From: Actinotignum timonense
GTDB lineage: Bacteria > Actinomycetota > Actinomycetes > Actinomycetales > Actinomycetaceae
Direction: 5' to 3'
DNA: 64,000 nucleotides
Assembly: GCF_030216305.1 (NCBI RefSeq)
Contig: NZ_JASOKT010000012.1
Span: 4,570 to 68,569, forward strand
Below are positions 43,737-51,840 of this stretch, piece after piece. Both the position numbers and the translations under genes were made by a program. Below the pieces are notes generated by a model that was given only the letters and a program-made list of their open reading frames with translations, searched no databases and was not told where the DNA came from. Within the stretch, counting starts at the first letter, position 1. Each line of letters opens with the position of its first letter.

Positions 43737-44658
43737 GGAAGACGTGGATTTGGATACGCTCTCGGAATGGTCTCCGGTTGTTTTTGACCTCTTAGATATT
43801 TTCGGGGTGTTCGTGGCGGCCATCCTCGGCGGCATGGTGGCCCGCGAAAAATCCTTCGACATCGTCGGTTTCGTTATCGTTGCGATTATCAGCGCTCTGG
43901 GCGGCGGCATGCTGCGCGATGTACTCATCCAGCAGGCGCCGCTTCTCAAGGAACCGCCGGTGGCGCTCACCAATCCCTACTATCTCAGCTGCGCCTTGCT
44001 CGGGGCGCTGGTGGCCTATCTGCTGCGCCTGCGCGGGAAATGGGTGCGGCGTTTCATGACGGTCATGGACGCCGCCGTCATGGGTGCCTGGACTGCCACC
44101 GGCGTGATCAAAACTCTCAACGCGGGGCTGGGTGTGATGCCGGCTGTCATGATGGGCATGATTACCGCGGTGGGTGGCGGGCTCATCCGCGACATCACGG
44201 TGGGCCGCACCCCGGTGATTTTCGGCGGCAATACTCTCTACGCCACGGCTTCGCTGATCGCGGCGTTCCCGGCGGTGGTGCTGTGGTACAACCACGCGCC
44301 GATGCTTGCGATGGCGGTTTCTACGCTGCTCGCTTCCCTGCTGGTGATTCTGGCTCGCGTTTTCGAGTGGTCGCTGCCCGTGAACCGCGACTATTCCGTT
44401 AACGACACGCTCCAGCACGTGAGTTCTTCGCTCAGTCGCCGGATGCATCGGTTGCGTGATGAGGAGCATCGCCGCCAGGCGCGCGCGGAACGCCAGGAAC
44501 GTGCGGTACGACGGCGCAACCAATCCCGCCAGTCGCTTCGCGCGCGGGCGCTGAGCAAGAAGAGCCAAGCGAATTCTTCCGGATCAGGCGGCTCCGGCGA
44601 TTCCGGGCCGAGCGGCTCAGGGAAGCCTTCCAGCGGCGGGCAATCCTCAGGGAGCTAA
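43735..44658 (+). CDS. TRIC/UPF0126 family cation channel protein
   Basis: The 307-residue protein (304 if GTG 43744 is used) has two repeats of three TM helices, each with the signature GGGMLRDVLI or GGGLIRDITVG. This is the layout of bacterial TRIC channels (YadS/YicG family), trimers that pass K+ and other small cations. The C-terminal 80 residues are unusual: basic helices (MHRLRDEEHRRQARAERQERAVRRR) and then a Gly/Ser tail, both likely cytosolic. Its stop codon overlaps that of the convergent gene by a few bases. Confidence 0.85.
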   Translation: MEDVDLDTLSEWSPVVFDLLDIFGVFVAAILGGMVAREKSFDIVGFVIVAIISALGGGMLRDVLIQQAPLLKEPPVALTNPYYLSCALLGALVAYLLRLRGKWVRRFMTVMDAAVMGAWTATGVIKTLNAGLGVMPAVMMGMITAVGGGLIRDITVGRTPVIFGGNTLYATASLIAAFPAVVLWYNHAPMLAMAVSTLLASLLVILARVFEWSLPVNRDYSVNDTLQHVSSSLSRRMHRLRDEEHRRQARAERQERAVRRRNQSRQSLRARALSKKSQANSSGSGGSGDSGPSGSGKPSSGGQSSGS

Positions 44659-46307
44659 TCAGCGCCCCCTTGTGCAACACCCCGTTCGCAAAGGGTATAC
44701 GTCGTGGTTTTCACGCCTTGCCCGCCATCGCGCTGAACCACGCCTTCCTCCTGGAGCGGCTTGAGCGCGTAGCGGACCTGTGCGATGGACAGCCCTGTCA
44801 GTAGAGCGAGCTCTCCGGTGGACAGCGCCGTATCGTGAGCGCGCAAGGCCGCGACAATAGCGGGCGCGTTCCGGCTCAGTTCGCGGAGCCAAGAATCGGT
44901 ATCCCGCGACGCCAAGAGTGGGCCGCTCGCAGTAGGCGAAGCAACTTCTTTCGAGGTATTTTCTTGCAGGAGAATTTCGGCAGGAACCGGCCCCGGGTCC
45001 ACGAACGGTGAGATGCGTGCAGGAGATCCGAGAACCGCATCCACGTCAATATCATCGACAGATTGCGGGCGCGGGAAAACTACAGTGACTTTGACTCCCG
45101 TATCAATAATTGTGGGAGCGTCAAGCCCGTACCGTTTCATTTCGCGGAGCATCGTTTGGATGCCTCCCCCTTCGCCTTCAATAATATTATTTCCATCGGC
45201 GTCGGTCATATAGGTAGCGATGCGGTAGAGGTGCTGGTTGACCTGCACGCGGGTGAGCTCTTCGCTCAGTAACTGGGAAACTGTGAGCGACTTGAGCCCG
45301 CCGGGGGAAGAGATAATAAGTTTTCGCGGCTCCAAGCGGATATCGATGCTTTTTTCCGTGACTGTGTCAGGACCGAGATCTCGGTGAACCAAAGCGTTGG
45401 CCACTGCTTCGCGAATCGCGTTGAGGGGAAGTTCGGGGATGGAACGCAGGTCACCACTCGGGAGGTAAACCTGGTAACTCGTGAGATTCTGGCGAATCCA
45501 ATCCATCACCGCGTCGAAGAGTTCCGGAACCGGCCCGTTGAACCGCTTTAAGCCAGAAGTTCGGGCCGTCGCGCGAGTACCCGAGTACCGGACGGCTACG
45601 GTTACCGTGAGGGCGGGGCAGGCCCCCTGGGGGAACGCACCTAATCCGTATAGTCCGGCGAGGGTGAGCTGGTCCTCGCGCACCACGCGAGTATTCCGCA
45701 GCACTTCTTCATCGGAGTTTTCACTCAACGAGCGAACCTCACGCCGGCACGCACGTATATATTTCTCCGCGAGGTCGGTTTGGAGGTCACTTACACTCGT
45801 ATCCGCCACTACCCGTGAGTCTGGCGAATCAATGTCGCGGTCCGTCAGCTTGGCAACTTCCAGCATCCGCTGTTCGTTGGCCGGCATAACGTAATCACCG
45901 TCGGCCTGGCGCAGGTAAGGGCTTCGCTGGAACGTGGCGGGTTTATGCATGACAGCGAGCGGGTGCACCTGAGCCACTACAACGAATGTGCCGTTGACCG
46001 TCAGAGTTCGAGTTGTAATCGATGGTGCCGGGACGACCGCGTTTTGTGCAACGCTGGCGACCCCTGCTTCAATGTCTGCGGGGCGCGTAACACCGATAAC
46101 ATCGAAATTAGGCTCCGAGACTCCTAAAACAATGAAACCGCCCTCAGGCATATTAGCGAAGGCGCAGATTGTTTTCCCGAGGTCTTCCGGAAGGCCGCCT
46201 TGTGCGGCTTTGACCTCGTAAAACGTGTCGTCCCCGCAGTGCAGGCGCAAACGAGCAAGGAGGGCAAGCAGCTCTTCTTCGCTTTCTAACTTCGACATCA
46301 CACTCAT
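44655..46307 (-). CDS. AlbA_2/Schlafen-type ATP-binding regulator
   Basis: The 550-residue protein starts at ATG 46307. Residues about 10-150 form an AlbA_2 (Schlafen) domain (EVKAAQGGLPEDLGKTICAFANMPEGGFIVLGVSE). A GHKL-like ATPase segment follows (LPLNAIREAVANALVHRDL...LIISSPGGLKS, common in this family), then a winged helix at the C-terminus (LSTGELALLTGLSIAQVRYALKPLQEEGVVQ). Such proteins are DNA-binding regulators, some on defence islands. An array of AACTAT(G/A)AGTCT repeats and related AGTCT sites lies upstream, so it probably controls itself and perhaps the divergent ABC-F gene. Confidence 0.8.
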   Translation of the reverse strand: MSVMSKLESEEELLALLARLRLHCGDDTFYEVKAAQGGLPEDLGKTICAFANMPEGGFIVLGVSEPNFDVIGVTRPADIEAGVASVAQNAVVPAPSITTRTLTVNGTFVVVAQVHPLAVMHKPATFQRSPYLRQADGDYVMPANEQRMLEVAKLTDRDIDSPDSRVVADTSVSDLQTDLAEKYIRACRREVRSLSENSDEEVLRNTRVVREDQLTLAGLYGLGAFPQGACPALTVTVAVRYSGTRATARTSGLKRFNGPVPELFDAVMDWIRQNLTSYQVYLPSGDLRSIPELPLNAIREAVANALVHRDLGPDTVTEKSIDIRLEPRKLIISSPGGLKSLTVSQLLSEELTRVQVNQHLYRIATYMTDADGNNIIEGEGGGIQTMLREMKRYGLDAPTIIDTGVKVTVVFPRPQSVDDIDVDAVLGSPARISPFVDPGPVPAEILLQENTSKEVASPTASGPLLASRDTDSWLRELSRNAPAIVAALRAHDTALSTGELALLTGLSIAQVRYALKPLQEEGVVQRDGGQGVKTTTYTLCERGVAQGGAD

Positions 46308-46434
46308 AGACTATTATGAGTCACAATGCTTTTCAATGTCTAAATCGAAGTCTGGGGCGCGAATTATTGCTTAGACGGTCAAAATTAGTGCCAAGACTAT
46401 TAAAATCTATCGCAGACTCTCAATAAGACTGCGA

Positions 46435-46470
46435 AACTATGAGTCTAACTATAAGTCTAACTATGAGTCT
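46435..46470. repeat. three tandem 12-bp iterons
   Basis: AACTATGAGTCT, AACTATAAGTCT and AACTATGAGTCT follow each other without spacers. Related AGACT/AGTCT words are scattered over 46390-46495, and CATAGACTATTATGAGTC lies across the start of the AlbA-type gene (46305-46321). The spacing of 12 bp puts successive sites a little over one helical turn apart. Confidence 0.8.
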
Positions 46471-46596
46471 GGCGTCCAGACTTTCAGTCTGCGCGCATCC
46501 CACTGCCGCACCATTCACGAGCTATTCGCTAACCATTGACCCACCGCCCGCGCCGTCGCTACATTTACTTATGTAACCGGGACTACAACCCACGCC

Positions 46597-46648
46597 AAAG
46601 GAGGCCATCGTTCCGATGTCGCTGTGATCCCCACTCAGCCCCGCTGAG
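46597..46648 (+). promoter_or_regulatory. possible leader peptide and hairpin before ABC-F gene
   Basis: AAAGGAGG (46597-46604) precedes a minimal open frame ATG-TCG-CTG-TGA (46616-46627; Met-Ser-Leu). A hairpin CTCAG-CCCCG-CTGAG (46634-46648) follows, then the ABC-F ribosome site AAGGAGATC. Leader peptides that stall drug-bound ribosomes commonly control ABC-F genes. The 11-base spacing to the ATG is long, so this is tentative. Confidence 0.4.
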
Positions 46649-46684
46649 ACGCCGCACCCAGCACCCGCGTCCAAGGAGATCACC

Positions 46685-48439
46685 ATGCCTGCCCTCATTC
46701 TTGACAATATTTCATTTTCCTACACCGCCCGCCCGCTCCTCGACCGCATCACTTTGCGCCTCGCCACCGCCGACCGCGCCGTCCTCATCGGCCCGAACGG
46801 CTGCGGCAAAACCACCCTGCTGCGTATCGCCGCAGGTCACCTCAGCCCCGAACGCGGCACCGTCACCCGCACCGGCGCCAGCACCATCCCATGGAACCCC
46901 GTGCCGAACGACGCCGCCGCCGCGACCGTCGCGCACTTCCTCGAAAGCACCTTCGCGCCCGCGCGGGAACTACTCGCCCGTTTCGAAACGCTCAGCGCAC
47001 GCCTGGGGGAGGGCGGCCCGGTCGCGGCCGAATACGACCGGCTATTATCCGTGATCACCCGCCTGGACCTGTGGTCCCTTGAGGATCGGGTCGACGACGC
47101 TTTGGCTGGTCTGGGCCTGGATATGTTGGCTGGGAGTGGGCGCTCGCGGGAGCTGGTGACGCTCTCCCCGGGCCAGCGCGCGCGGCTGAACTTGGCTGTC
47201 ACCCTGGTGGCCCGCCCGCAGGTCCTGATTTTGGACGAGCCCACCAATCATCTGGATGCGGAGGCGAGCGCGTACCTCAGCCATATGCTGCGTTCCTGGC
47301 CGGGTCCGGTGCTCATGTCCAGCCATGACCGGGCTTTTATTGAGGATGTTGCCACGATCATCGTGGATATGGATGTGAGCGTGTGGGCGCAGCTGGCGCG
47401 TGCCGAAGGTGGCGGCGAGGTGTGCGGGGTATGTGAGTGCCGCGGTACCTACACGGATTATCTTGCAGCCAAGCGTGATGCGGAGCAGCGCTACCGGGCG
47501 CTCTACCTGGCCCAACAAGAAGAAAAGACGCAGCTGCGCGCGCACCGCCAGGCAGCCGGCGGCATTGCCCGGGGCGGGGTGCGCTTGGCAAGCGCGGAGG
47601 GCAAGGCAAAGAAGTTCTTCGCGGATCGCGCCCAGAGCACGGCCACCCGCCGCACCCGCCACGACGACCGCAAACTCGAAGCCCTCGCCACCCGGGAAGT
47701 ACGCAAACCCCGCAGCTACACTTTCGCGTTCCCGGATTACGCCGGTGTACCTGCCCGTCAATCCGCCGGCCTGGCGGTATCCGCTCGCGCGGCAGCGGTT
47801 CCCGGCCGCCTCGCCCCGGTTACCTTCGACCTTTCTCACGGCGAGCATCTCCTCGTCACCGGCGCCAATGGCAGCGGTAAATCCACGCTCCTTACCTGGA
47901 TCGCCACCGGTACTCCGCCGTCTGCCACACCACTCGCCGCGGTATCGCCCGACTCTCCGCACCGCAGCGCGTCTTCTACCGCCGCGCAGCATGTCACCGC
48001 CCAGCCTTCCGGCACTCTCTCCTGCGCGGGCCCGCTGGCTTTCGTCCCGCAACGCCTCCCGCGCTGCGGAGATCCCGGCTTCACTCCGGAGGTCTGGAAT
48101 TCCGGCATTGGCGAGCGGGGTACCGGAATCCTGCACCCGTCCATGTGGGCAACCCCGATATCCGAGCTTTCGGCCGGTAACCAGCGCCGTGCCCAGCTTG
48201 CCCTCGCGCTCGCGGCCCAGCCTGCTGTCCTCGTCATCGACGAATCCACCAACTACCTTGACTTGGCCGCCATGCACGCCCTCGAGGAATCCCTGACCCG
48301 CTGGCCGGGTACGATCATCCTCGCCACCCATGACCGCTGGCTTATTACCCACTGGCCCGGCCCGCGCCTCCACCTACCAGACTCGCGCCTTACCGTTCCG
48401 GAATCGAAGGGGCTTCACCTCCCCGCCCGCACCCGGTAG
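46685..48439 (+). CDS. ABC-F family ATPase, possible ribosome protection protein
   Basis: The 584-residue protein has two ABC domains and no membrane helix. Domain 1 has GPNGCGKTT, LSPGQRARLNLA and LILDEPTNHLD; domain 2 has GANGSGKST, LSAGNQRRAQLA and VLVIDESTNYLD. A basic inter-domain linker (about 265-345: YRALYLAQQEEKTQLRAHRQ ... TRRTRHDDRKLEAL) matches the P-site tRNA interaction motif region of ABC-F proteins, which enter the ribosomal E site and either displace antibiotics or aid translation. Start ATG 46685 is behind AAGGAG. Domain 2 has a Ser/Thr/Ala-rich insert (about 405-445). Which drug, if any, is unknown. Confidence 0.85.
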   Translation: MPALILDNISFSYTARPLLDRITLRLATADRAVLIGPNGCGKTTLLRIAAGHLSPERGTVTRTGASTIPWNPVPNDAAAATVAHFLESTFAPARELLARFETLSARLGEGGPVAAEYDRLLSVITRLDLWSLEDRVDDALAGLGLDMLAGSGRSRELVTLSPGQRARLNLAVTLVARPQVLILDEPTNHLDAEASAYLSHMLRSWPGPVLMSSHDRAFIEDVATIIVDMDVSVWAQLARAEGGGEVCGVCECRGTYTDYLAAKRDAEQRYRALYLAQQEEKTQLRAHRQAAGGIARGGVRLASAEGKAKKFFADRAQSTATRRTRHDDRKLEALATREVRKPRSYTFAFPDYAGVPARQSAGLAVSARAAAVPGRLAPVTFDLSHGEHLLVTGANGSGKSTLLTWIATGTPPSATPLAAVSPDSPHRSASSTAAQHVTAQPSGTLSCAGPLAFVPQRLPRCGDPGFTPEVWNSGIGERGTGILHPSMWATPISELSAGNQRRAQLALALAAQPAVLVIDESTNYLDLAAMHALEESLTRWPGTIILATHDRWLITHWPGPRLHLPDSRLTVPESKGLHLPARTR

Positions 48440-48489
48440 TCTCAATCTTGCACACCGCAATCCCGACCGTGCGAAAGGGGTGGTCCCCA

Positions 48490-48702
48490 ATGGAGTTTCC
48501 AGATTCGATGCTTCCTCAGGCCGATACACATGCCAGCGGCCAGGCACCTCCAAGTACTCCACGTGAGTCATACGTACCGAATGAACTCACCGAGCAAGTA
48601 ATTGAACACGCGGAGAAGATCATGGCGGGCGAACTTCCAGAAGACGGCGCCGTTTTCGATAATCTCCGCGACGCCCTCAATTTCCTCGACACTCTCGTCT
48701 AA
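48490..48702 (+). CDS. small hypothetical protein
   Basis: The 70-residue product starts at ATG 48490 behind GAAAGGGG, 50 bases after the ABC-F gene and on the same strand. The N-terminal half is polar and disordered; the C-terminal half (ELTEQVIEHAEKIMAGELPEDGAVFDNLRDALNFLDTLV) predicts two acidic helices. No family is recognised. It could be co-transcribed with the ABC-F gene. Confidence 0.55.
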   Translation: MEFPDSMLPQADTHASGQAPPSTPRESYVPNELTEQVIEHAEKIMAGELPEDGAVFDNLRDALNFLDTLV

Positions 48703-48767
48703 GTCGACCCGTTCTGAAGCGGCAGCACCATTTCCACACCCCGCCACCTCCCCACTCCTCATGCGCC

Positions 48768-49541
48768 CTAATTCGGCATCGGCTTCTCGATCACCCGTCC
48801 GTTCGCCGCGGTAAAGTCCCACACCACGGTGCAGGCCGGAGTTTCCTCCCGCGTTGATCCATCCGACTGGCGCACCGCAATAGTGGCTCCCGGCTTTTTC
48901 ACCGTGAAGTCGAAAGACTCAATCACATCGGTGTTCCGGTTGTATGCCACCCACCCCCGCGTGATCATCCACCCGTCGCCCTCCGAGCATCCCTCGAGGA
49001 GGCGAGTATCGGCTGCCGGCACCGCGGTTCCCTCGCGCACGCTCCCGTGGGAGACACCCCTCTCGTCCGCCATCCCAAAATCGGCATGCTCAATCAGGAA
49101 ACGCATATCGCTTTTCAGAACGGGGCCGCCGTCAGCATCGTCCGGCACTCGCGTGCGCACGGTATAGTCACTCGCCTCGTCGCCCGAGTAAGTCACCGCA
49201 ATGCGCCGTTCGCCCACGTAATTGAGGTCCTCCGGGCCTCCCTTGGCGTTGTCCCAGTGGATAATTCCCATCTCCGCTTCTGCGAGTTCGTCCACGAACG
49301 TCAGCGCCTCGCGGGCAATCGCCTCGCTGGTGTCACCGCTGTATGCATTTTGTTCTGCCTCCGAGGAGATCGGGCTTGCAGCGTTTGCGCCGCCGCCCGC
49401 TTTTTCTTTCAAGGCCGACGACGCCGCGCCGGTCTCGCTCCGCGATCCCGCCGCGGGGGCCTGGCCGCTACTCGTGCACGCCCCCAGCAAGCACACCGCG
49501 CATATCCCCGCCACGCCGCGGGCCACATTGTTCCATGCCAT
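48768..49541 (-). CDS. hypothetical lipoprotein
   Basis: The 257-residue protein begins MAWNNVARGVAGICAVCLLGACTSSG, a lipoprotein signal peptide with lipobox LLGAC. A Ser/Ala-rich tether leads to a strand-rich domain of about 190 residues (RRIAVTYSGDEASDYTVRTRV; ACTVVWDFTAANGRVIEKPMPN) with two Cys that may form a disulfide. No family is recognised. It stands alone, convergent with the small gene and upstream of nothing on its strand; the BREX operon ends about 180 bases beyond its start. Confidence 0.65.
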   Translation of the reverse strand: MAWNNVARGVAGICAVCLLGACTSSGQAPAAGSRSETGAASSALKEKAGGGANAASPISSEAEQNAYSGDTSEAIAREALTFVDELAEAEMGIIHWDNAKGGPEDLNYVGERRIAVTYSGDEASDYTVRTRVPDDADGGPVLKSDMRFLIEHADFGMADERGVSHGSVREGTAVPAADTRLLEGCSEGDGWMITRGWVAYNRNTDVIESFDFTVKKPGATIAVRQSDGSTREETPACTVVWDFTAANGRVIEKPMPN

Positions 49542-49720
49542 GCTTCATCCTATCGCCGCAACGGACTGTCCAGATTCCAGGCAGGTCAGGCCAGGCTCTT
49601 TGCTCGCCTCAGCCCCGACATGTGCACCGCCTTGAAACATGTTCCTCAAGCAGTAGCCACGCGCCAATTTGGCAAGTAAAAGTCGTGTGGTTAGGTGTTC
49701 TCGCACATATCGAGTTGCGG

Positions 49721-51832
49721 CTATTGCGCCCGGTTTTCTCGGGTATAGGTAATAGTGAAGGCCTTTACTTGTCTGAATTCTTGCCGGCTCGTTGCCAGGT
49801 CATACCAGTCATCATTAGACCTCTGGAAAATATCCAGCCCCCGGCCCAGGGTGATTCTCCAACCGGTATCGGTCGTAATCCATCTATCGTGACCTGTAGG
49901 ATCGTGCACGACCCTCAGGTTGATTCCTTGATGCCTAGCAGAAGTCCAGATCTGTCGGAACATAGTTTGTTGCTGGATAAGGTATTTCTTGTCCTGGTCT
50001 GATGCGGTATACACTGTGACATCCAACTCCAGGGCAGGGTCTTTTGCGGAGGCAAGAAGAGCGAGAAGTTCTGCAAGATTGCGTCCCTGGTAAGGCTGGC
50101 GGATATAGGGGTCGTGGATCTCAATTTCGCTGGAACCACGTAGGTAGGGAAGGAGAATTTTTTCGAAAGATACGCCACGTTGATTTTCCGCAAAATCCCG
50201 ATGGCCTTCGTAGAGCTCAGATTCTTTACGAATATGGGTGGATTCGGAAGTTACTTCGGGCAGATGCGATACCTCTTCAGGTTCTTCGTCTGCTCTCCCG
50301 TTATAGTATGCCGGATACTCTTCCTCTTCCAATGTCGTGACGGCGTGCCATTGGTTGCGGGGGCCTGTGTATCCAAATTTCACCGCAGGCATGGTGGCGT
50401 CAATCCGTAAAATTTGGTCTTTGACGCGTTTGCGTCCCTCGATTGCGAACTGGAGGAGTTCCTCAATTTCTTCCGCTGTCGCTGCACCGGTCGGGTGGAT
50501 AATCTTCATCAGGCCGGAAAATGTCTTGTGGATTCCGTCGCGATCACGTGTTGAAATATCGGAGCCGAGGGTGAAGTATTGCTGGTATTTATCGGAAAAA
50601 TCGGTGTTGCGCATGAATCGCAACACTTCGGCAAGATAGTCGACAACGAAGCCATACCCTTGCGAGAACATCTCGCCACGGATCGTATCCACTTCCCATC
50701 CCGGAAGGTAGCAGTGCAGGCGGTCTAAGTAGGCTGAGTCGTGGTACGCTGCCGGAAGTTCGTCGAAAAGATCGGTGTTCTTAAGCATATAAGGGACGGT
50801 ATGGCTAGTGTTGCCTACAAAAGCCATAGACGCTTCTGCTCCGAGTGTCTGCACGCCGCGAGAGAAGGATTTGTTAGCCATGTAGTTTTTCATGATGTCA
50901 ACGAGTGCCTTGTCGGTGCGTTTTTGCGCGCCGGCGAATTCGTCGAATGCTACTACGTCCCAGTAGCCGACTAATCCAATTTTTCCGCTGCTGTTGTTGA
51001 CGAATAGCTTGGCAACAGTTACTTCTCCGCCCGAAATCAACATGCCATGTGGCGAAAATTCCGAGTATATATGGGATTTTCCAGTCCCTTTGGGGCCGAG
51101 CTCAATGAGGTTGTAGTTGCGTTCAACGAACGGTACAAGCCGAGTGAGTTGAAGGAGTTTAGCGCGGTATCCGAATAGCTCGGGATCGAACCCTATTGAC
51201 TGGATGAGCAGGTTGATCCATTCTTCGGTGGTGAACTGGGCTCGTGCGGCAAGGTAGCCGTCAAAGTCAAATCTGGAAAGCTGGATCGCCTTGAGAGAGC
51301 CGAGGAGCCAGGGAACGTCCTTATAGTTGTCGGTATATAAGTACTCCATATCGCAGATGCACCACACCCCACCCACGAGTAGTTTTTCATTTGCTTTGAC
51401 CGTCTCGGGGCTGATGCGCACTCCCCGAATGCCAAGATTTTCGAATGCCGCTTCGTAGGTATCGGTTTTTTCGTTGAGAGTGACGCTTACGCGGTCGATA
51501 ATGCGGTGGCGGCCCTTCTCCCGAATCGTCGACTTGATTAGCTCGGCTTCATTCCTGTGAACGTAATGGGTTGCTAGAATTTTACGAACCGCATCGATGC
51601 CCGCTTGGATGGTGGCTTCGTCATCAGTTGCCGCGTACTGAGCGAGCAGGTACTCAAGCACATAGGTTGGTACAATCGCGTTGCCTTTTACCGCTTTAAC
51701 TAGATCTTTGCGAACAACGACTCCGGGAAACGCCGTATTGATCTTTTTATCAAGATCAATATGTAGCGACACGCTCTGCTCGCGAGACTCAGGAACGGTC
51801 ACATCCCCAGCGAGAAAATCATCAGCACTCAT
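49721..51832 (-). CDS. brxL: BREX protein BrxL with MIT_C-like C-terminus
   Basis: The 703-residue protein matches BrxL: an N-terminal region (DKKINTAFPGVVVRKDLVKAVKGN) and an AAA+ core with Walker A GPKGTGKS (246-253), Walker B VVAFDEFAG and a sensor segment. The last 140 residues show no Ser-Lys Lon protease pattern. Instead they read HDPYIRQPYQGRNLAELL (from 573) and HDRWITTDTGW...LGRGLDIFQ (from 648), which is the MIT_C/phospholipase-D-like signature first seen in eukaryotic MITD1. BrxL is a DNA-binding ring ATPase needed for phage restriction in several type 1 systems. It starts eight bases after pglZ with AGGAG upstream. Confidence 0.9.
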   Translation of the reverse strand: MSADDFLAGDVTVPESREQSVSLHIDLDKKINTAFPGVVVRKDLVKAVKGNAIVPTYVLEYLLAQYAATDDEATIQAGIDAVRKILATHYVHRNEAELIKSTIREKGRHRIIDRVSVTLNEKTDTYEAAFENLGIRGVRISPETVKANEKLLVGGVWCICDMEYLYTDNYKDVPWLLGSLKAIQLSRFDFDGYLAARAQFTTEEWINLLIQSIGFDPELFGYRAKLLQLTRLVPFVERNYNLIELGPKGTGKSHIYSEFSPHGMLISGGEVTVAKLFVNNSSGKIGLVGYWDVVAFDEFAGAQKRTDKALVDIMKNYMANKSFSRGVQTLGAEASMAFVGNTSHTVPYMLKNTDLFDELPAAYHDSAYLDRLHCYLPGWEVDTIRGEMFSQGYGFVVDYLAEVLRFMRNTDFSDKYQQYFTLGSDISTRDRDGIHKTFSGLMKIIHPTGAATAEEIEELLQFAIEGRKRVKDQILRIDATMPAVKFGYTGPRNQWHAVTTLEEEEYPAYYNGRADEEPEEVSHLPEVTSESTHIRKESELYEGHRDFAENQRGVSFEKILLPYLRGSSEIEIHDPYIRQPYQGRNLAELLALLASAKDPALELDVTVYTASDQDKKYLIQQQTMFRQIWTSARHQGINLRVVHDPTGHDRWITTDTGWRITLGRGLDIFQRSNDDWYDLATSRQEFRQVKAFTITYTRENRAQ

Positions 51833-51840
51833 CGTTTCTC

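Noticed and set aside
46435..46470. CRISPR array.
   Set aside because: The 12-bp units are contiguous with no spacers, and no cas gene is present in the window.
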